Assembly: GCA_029204225.1 (NCBI GenBank)
Contig: CM055101.1
Span: forward strand, 40,877,961 to 40,941,960
DNA from: Diphasiastrum complanatum
Taxonomy: Eukaryota > Streptophyta > Lycopodiopsida > Lycopodiales > Lycopodiaceae
Direction of reading: 5' to 3'
Length of the DNA: 64,000 nt
The position numbers were made by a program, and so were the translations under genes. This document shows positions 59,290-64,000 of this stretch, piece after piece; position 1 is the stretch's first letter; the number at the start of each line of letters is the position of its first letter. Below the pieces are notes generated by a model that did no database searches, was not told the DNA's origin, and was given only the letters and a program-made list of their open reading frames with translations.

Positions 59290-59795
59290 CATCGTATGAG
59301 ATTTGTTTGATCAATAAATTCAACGGTGATGACTTTCACATGTGGAAGTTCAAGATGAGGATGATCTTGATTGAGAAATATTTGTGGGAATATGCCAATG
59401 GCACAGCCAAACTAGAGAATTCAAAATTGTTGACCAATTGGAATGCAAAAGATGGTAAAATATATAATAAGATTATCAAATAGCCCATATGGTTACTTGT
59501 TCCACTTTAAAAATAAGCTATACTAATTGACATGTATGAACAAATTTAACTACTTGTCTCTTTTTTAGAAAGAAGTTCCCAGCTTTGAAAATGAGTAAAG
59601 GCACTTCAGTAGGTGATCACTTTAATAGTTTTATACAATTGTTAAATCAACTAGGGGCTATTGATGTTCCAGTATCAGATGATTATGTCATTATGACACT
59701 TTTGTCTAGTCTTTTTACTTCTTATGAAAATTCAATACTATTTTTGGACAATACTCTTATCACTCCAAAAGGTGGCAACAAGTTTGTTACATGAC
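59290..59795 (+). pseudogene. copia gag fragment
   Basis: Plus strand: KFNGDDFHMWKFKMRMILIE then KYLWEYANGTAKLENSKLL (59317-59430), a broken stretch, then MKMSKGTSVGDHFNSFIQLL, VPVSDDYVIMTLLSSLFTSY and a stop at 59794. This is the UBN2-type gag pattern, ending before the knuckle. Sequence just upstream (59060-59290) looks like LTR/leader, but no LTR pair is present. Confidence 0.7.
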
Positions 59796-59799
59796 TAAA

Positions 59800-60795
59800 T
59801 AAGAAGGAAGAGTTCATTTTCTTCAAATAACAAGACTCTTGTTGTCATGTCCACGTCCTGTATATAGGATTTAGTATAGTCCTAGACTTGGATACACGGT
59901 ACTCTAATGAAACAAGCTTATTATTTATGCCACGTCATACTGGACGTGACTCGAAAGTAATTAATATCCTTGTGAGGCCCAAAACACACTAAATGGAGTT
60001 AGTACAAGGGTTGGGACCATATGTGCATGTGTAGAGTATCAATTGTCATAAATAGGTGAGTAATAGAATGCAAAAACTTCCTACTTCCAATGCATGACTA
60101 CGCCTATCAAAAGCAGTAGTGATAGAAATCATGTTCAATCTTTAGCAACTAACTCTCGCTAGATACTAAGTGATTACGTAGCCAAACATAAAGTATTGAA
60201 TTCTCAGACAATTTCTATCAGTTACAAAGGCAATATAGAGATGCATGCATTATGACACAAACTGAATGCAATAAGAAAATAGTATTGATTCAGAAAAACA
60301 AGATCATATGCTAATGAGCGCAAGACAATAGCAGATAGAAACCACGCACTCTAAATCTATCTCTGAGTAACTGAGAATAAGTCTGAAATAAGCAACTCTA
60401 CTGATAGCAGTAGCGCAATAGCAACTCTAAATAAATATCTAAAAGACTGAGCTAGATTGCTCAAGAGAGTTCAAGCTTGAAAGCTTGATAGAGAGTTAAC
60501 AACAATACTTTCTGATTGTAAACGATCTGCGTGATGAGAGCGTAGGAAGCGTTGTGTAATAACACTCAACTCCTTCACAATTCACAATGTTGATTGATCA
60601 TTGACTTATTGAAAATGAGATGTATGAAAAACTGATTTGTACTAAGTAATTAGGTCATCAAATGTGATTGCCAGTTGGCTAGAGTCCGCTGGCATTCATC
60701 TAGTTCTTCTCAAAAGTTGCTTGCTAATAAGCGGCGACAATTGCCCGTAAACAGTTTGTCTGCATAAATGAAGACCCTATAATAGAATGGTAAGG
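59800..60795. other. No gene seen
   Basis: About 1 kb with no coding region or recognisable structure. Short repeated phrases around GATAGCAGTAGCGC/GCAATAGCAACTC near 60400-60430 are minor. Confidence 0.3.
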
Positions 60796-60799
60796 ATAC

Positions 60800-61085
60800 T
60801 CACGCATCTGCTCCTTCTCTTGAATTGTTTGAGGACACTTGTCTTTTGACAATTTGAGACATGGTTCCATTGTGAGAGAGCTAACTTGCAATTAATCGGA
60901 TTATATCTGATTAACATATTGTAGATGTACCTCTATTGAGTAATGTAGATCAACTTTCTATTTCTGTCTCTGTGGATTTGAATACCAAGGCAGAAATGAG
61001 CTTCGCCTAGATCGGTCATGTCAAATTCAGAAGATAGCATTGTCTTGTCTTCTTTTATCAGATTGGTATTGTTGTTGAAACGACA
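60800..61085 (-). pseudogene. copia RT C-terminal fragment
   Basis: The minus-strand reading has FNNNTNLIKEDKTMLSSEFD, MTDLGEAHFCLGIQIHRDRN and a following segment with NCKLALSQ. It is closely related in plan to the intron 1 relic (DLGLAHYCLEIQIHRDKQ). It is less than 300 bases and truncated on both sides. A Helitron helicase fragment follows on the other strand. Confidence 0.65.
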
Positions 61086-61184
61086 ACATTCTTTGAACTA
61101 AACAAAAGTGGTGATTCGAAGGCTCAAGAGTTGTTGTACCATGACTTGCTGATGCAGTATTGATACAACAGCGATACCATTTCT

Positions 61185-62690
61185 ATGAGTCAGGTTTTGG
61201 TAGACAAATATGTTCTTGACGTGGAGTCGGACATGCAGACAGCTAGAAAGTCATTGGTGAGTTTTGGGTTTAGGGTCCTCGATGTCGATTTTGATTCATC
61301 TCCATTGTTTCGCGAGGAGATGTTTGTCGACAAGAACCCTTCAGAGGTTGAAGTTGACATTGAGAGATTGAACGTGGATTAGCGAAAGATTTTCGACCGT
61401 GTAGTACGTGAGCATGTTGTTCGAAGAGTGGGTGGAGGTAGATGGACCGGGTGGTATAGGCAAGACACACTTGTATGGTGTCATGTTGTCATACGTGCAT
61501 GCACAAGGGTAGAAAGCATTGGCAATTGCATCACGTGGGATTGTTGCACTATTGATGAAAGGTGGTAGGACCGCACATTCTTGGTTTAAAATTCCTCTGA
61601 CGGAATCGAATGAGAGCTCGACATGCAACATCTCTAAGCAATTTGCGCTAGGTACGCTTTTGATGGCATGTCGACTCATCATTTGGGATGAGGCTCCCAT
61701 GGCGCCTAAGTATACTATAGAGTGTGTGGACCGATCTCTGCGAGATATATTGAGTATCGATGCTCCATTTGGAGGAGTTCCAGTTGTTTTCGGGGGTGAT
61801 TTCCGATAGATTCTACCAATGTACTACGTGTTAGTCGTGCGTAGATTGTCAATGCTTCACTGAAGTGTTTGCGTTTGTGAAAAAACATGGAGGTGCACAA
61901 ACTAACAAAGAACATGCACGTCATGGGTGTGGAGGGTGGCGATAAGGATGTTGAGGTTTGTAGATTATTTGTTGAGTGTGGGAGATGGTCGTGAGCCCAC
62001 ATTCGTGCATCGCGATTTGGACCTGATCATGTGCCTAAGGACGTCTGATGTGGACGAATTGATTTCATTCACATTTTTCAATGTTGCATGGCGTTTTATG
62101 AGATCATGCGAGGGTTGTTGAGCAGCTTCTGTGACGTTTGCACTTTTTATAGTGTCGATAGTGTTGTTGAGTGTGAGGGCTCTAATGTGCACCCTGTAGA
62201 GTATTTGAATAGCCTGCAACCGAGTGGATGTCCTCCATATAAGTTGGTGTTGAAGTTTGGAATGATTGTGATGTTGTTACAATCGATAGCATCGCACAAG
62301 GGATTGTGCAATGGCACAAGATTGATCATCCTTAGATTAGGTAGACTGGTCATAGAGGCGGAGATAGTGATCGGAAAGAATATAGGAAGTAGAGTCCTTA
62401 TTTCATGTATCCCTATAGTGCCAAGTGATTCGAACATATTGTTTGAATTGCAAAGGTGTCCAGTTTCCTATCAGAGCAACATTTGCCATGACAATAAACA
62501 AAGTACATGGGCAAACTATGGACATGATTGGATTGTATTTGCCTCGGCCTGTATTTAGCCATGGGTAGTTGTATGTTGCACTATCGAGAGTGCAAAATGC
62601 AACAAGTCTTCGTGTGTTGATTACTGACAAGGACAATCTATTTACGGATGTGGATGGACTGACGAGGTACACTCAGAACATGGTGTATTC
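61185..62690 (+). pseudogene. Helitron Pif1-type helicase, decayed
   Basis: The plus strand, with several frameshifts and stops, reads as the C-terminal helicase of a Helitron Rep-Hel. Walker A is GPGGIGKTHLYG near 61444-61480. It is followed by IASRGIVALLMKGGRTAHSW, FKIPLTESNESSTCNISKQF, Walker B LIIWDEAPMAPK near 61674-61710 and GGVPVVFGGDF. After a gap come [57 protein letters not shown] and a final VALSRVQ-like region across frames near 62570-62600. There is no Rep domain or clear Helitron terminus in the window. It is inactive. Helitrons replicate as rolling circles and often capture gene pieces. Confidence 0.8.
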
Positions 62691-62754
62691 AGGAGTGTTG
62701 TAGTGGTAAGTTTGAAGTGATGTTTATGGTTTATGGTTTCAGGATGCAAGGCAC

Positions 62755-62845
62755 AATTATAGTTAGAGTTAGGGTTAGACTTAGCATTTGGGATGTAGGG
62801 TAGAGTTAGAGTTAGAGTTATGGTGGAAGTTAGGGTTAGATTTGG
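62755..62845 (+). repeat. Degenerate telomere-like hexamer runs
   Basis: Repeated GTTAGA and GTTAGG units (for example GTTAGAGTTAGGGTTAGA near 62762 and GAGTTAGAGTTAGAGTTA near 62802), related to TTTAGGG/TTAGGG repeats but impure. Confidence 0.5.
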
Positions 62846-62964
62846 AGAAAAAAACTATCAAATTTTGTACAAGGAGAAGGGTGTGTAGAAGGAGGTTCTT
62901 GGATATAGTTAGGATTTAGAGTTCAGTATTGGAAGCTTGTACTTAAAGCTTGACCATACCAGCT

Positions 62965-63330
62965 GATTGCAGGCCAACTGTATCAAAGAGGGGCGGATAA
63001 TATCATTCGACAATGTATCTTGTCTTCCTCATAATACAAGTCAGATCATGTCCCTCTCGCATGAACCAATGGGAGGTGGTGGAGAATTTGCATCAGAAGT
63101 TACAATACATAATATTCTACAATCCTGGTGGCCAACAATGCATAAGGATACTAAAGTGTATATCAACTAATGTGATGCATGTCAAAGGGCATGTAGACCA
63201 ACGAAGGCGAACTATGAGCCGTTACGTTCTGTATTGTCTCAAGCGCCATTTGAAAAATGGGGACTCAATTCTATTGGCCTCATGTAGAAGACAAACGCGA
63301 TCAAAGAAAGGCTAAAGCTCACTGGTGAAG
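62965..63330 (+). pseudogene. Gypsy integrase fragment (zinc-binding to catalytic start)
   Basis: Readings in shifting frames: GGGEFASEVTIHNILQSWWP, MHKDTKVYIN, then a C-D-A-C-Q-R-type zinc finger end (CDACQRACRPTKANYEPLRS), APFEKWGLNSIGLM and a later EGPYRITDIL. This matches the H2C2 finger and the entry to the catalytic core of a Ty3/gypsy integrase, with a large internal deletion. Confidence 0.65.
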
Positions 63331-63580
63331 GCCCTTATCGCATCACTGACATTCTATCGCAGCAATGTGGCAAGCCAAGTAGGCATGTTATGAGACAAAC
63401 CACGTAGGCTTGGGACTTGCCATGTGGCAAGTTATGTAGGCCTATCATAGGCTTGTGTGGTAGGTCATATAGGCATGACATACACTTGATGTCTGTCATG
63501 CAAGCATGTTGTGGTCTGCCACATAGGCTTGAGAAGCCAACTAGGCTATGCACCACGTAGGACTGTCATGCAGGCTTGGG
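63331..63580. repeat. Short degenerate repeats with GTAGGCxTG core
   Basis: About ten occurrences of TAGGC[TA]TG or TAGGC[CA]T within 250 bases, spaced 20-45 bases. They are interleaved with GCCA[CT][GA]TGG, CATGCAAGC and CATGCAGGC. No gene. Confidence 0.5.
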
Positions 63581-63585
63581 TGCAA

Positions 63586-63851
<266 letters not shown>

Positions 63852-64000
63852 CTCCAAATTCAAATTACCCTTTACCAACACACATAGTATTTTGAAGTGC
63901 ATGTACATACTTTCATGGTGAAAGGTGTCAAACGAATGGGACTTTCGTTATCAAGAATTTGAAGGGTGCTCTAAGGAGTTTTTAAATTATCAGACTTTCC

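Overview
This is nuclear DNA of a land plant. The only clearly intact host gene, at 34009-46709 on the minus strand, encodes the plant-type 20S proteasome alpha subunit PAG1. It has 11 exons whose GT-AG junctions can all be placed by eye and join into a 250-residue frame. Around it lie Ty1/copia and Ty3/gypsy retrotransposons, Helitron helicase remnants, MITE-like foldbacks and long (GA/CT)n and (TA)n tracts. The heavy nesting, kilobase introns and a Penelope-like reverse transcriptase suggest a large genome, perhaps a fern, lycophyte or gymnosperm. The sequence does not settle the lineage.

Layout. 1-14.3 kb: a G/C-rich foldback, then a decayed Penelope-like RT (minus strand). It is split by a very young 6.43-kb copia element (2775-9203, LTRs that read as identical, 5-bp target duplication GACAC) and flanked by inverted copies of its own 3' end. 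14.3-21.7 kb: unknown ORFs, then the gag-protease half of a Ty3/gypsy element with a tRNA-Asp primer site and a repeat-rich leader. 21.7-25.7 kb: an older copia element with stops and a frameshift, inserted next to the gypsy primer site. 26.1-29 kb: a second minus-strand gag relic. 29.1-30.2 kb: adjacent fragments of a fasciclin-like arabinogalactan gene and a thaumatin-like gene, both cut at microsatellites. 32.1-33.7 kb: tandem repeats and two GC-rich MITE-like units sitting in (TA)n. 34.0-46.7 kb: PAG1, with copia relics in introns 1 and 7 and a MITE inside the intron-1 relic.

47.9-57.8 kb is the most unusual part. It is an AT-rich block holding four multi-exon, gene-like units in alternating orientation. 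None looks like an ordinary host gene, and all carry frameshifts or stops. One (minus, 51984-49994) starts with a close mimic of the histone H3 tail, MALTKQTARGHSGG, and continues into a recognisable H3 histone fold with some CENH3-like residues. It then has basic clusters, a Pro/Ser-rich linker and an unrelated C-terminal region. An 18-base motif close to GCGCGCTGAWYCGATATC recurs in both orientations through 50.4-53.6 kb. I suggest, as inference, that this block is a large, undescribed mobile element or gene cassette.

58.7-64 kb: copia gag and RT scraps, a degraded Helitron Pif1-type helicase, degenerate telomere-like hexamers, a gypsy integrase scrap and a pair of hairpins. No tRNA, rRNA or CRISPR array was seen.
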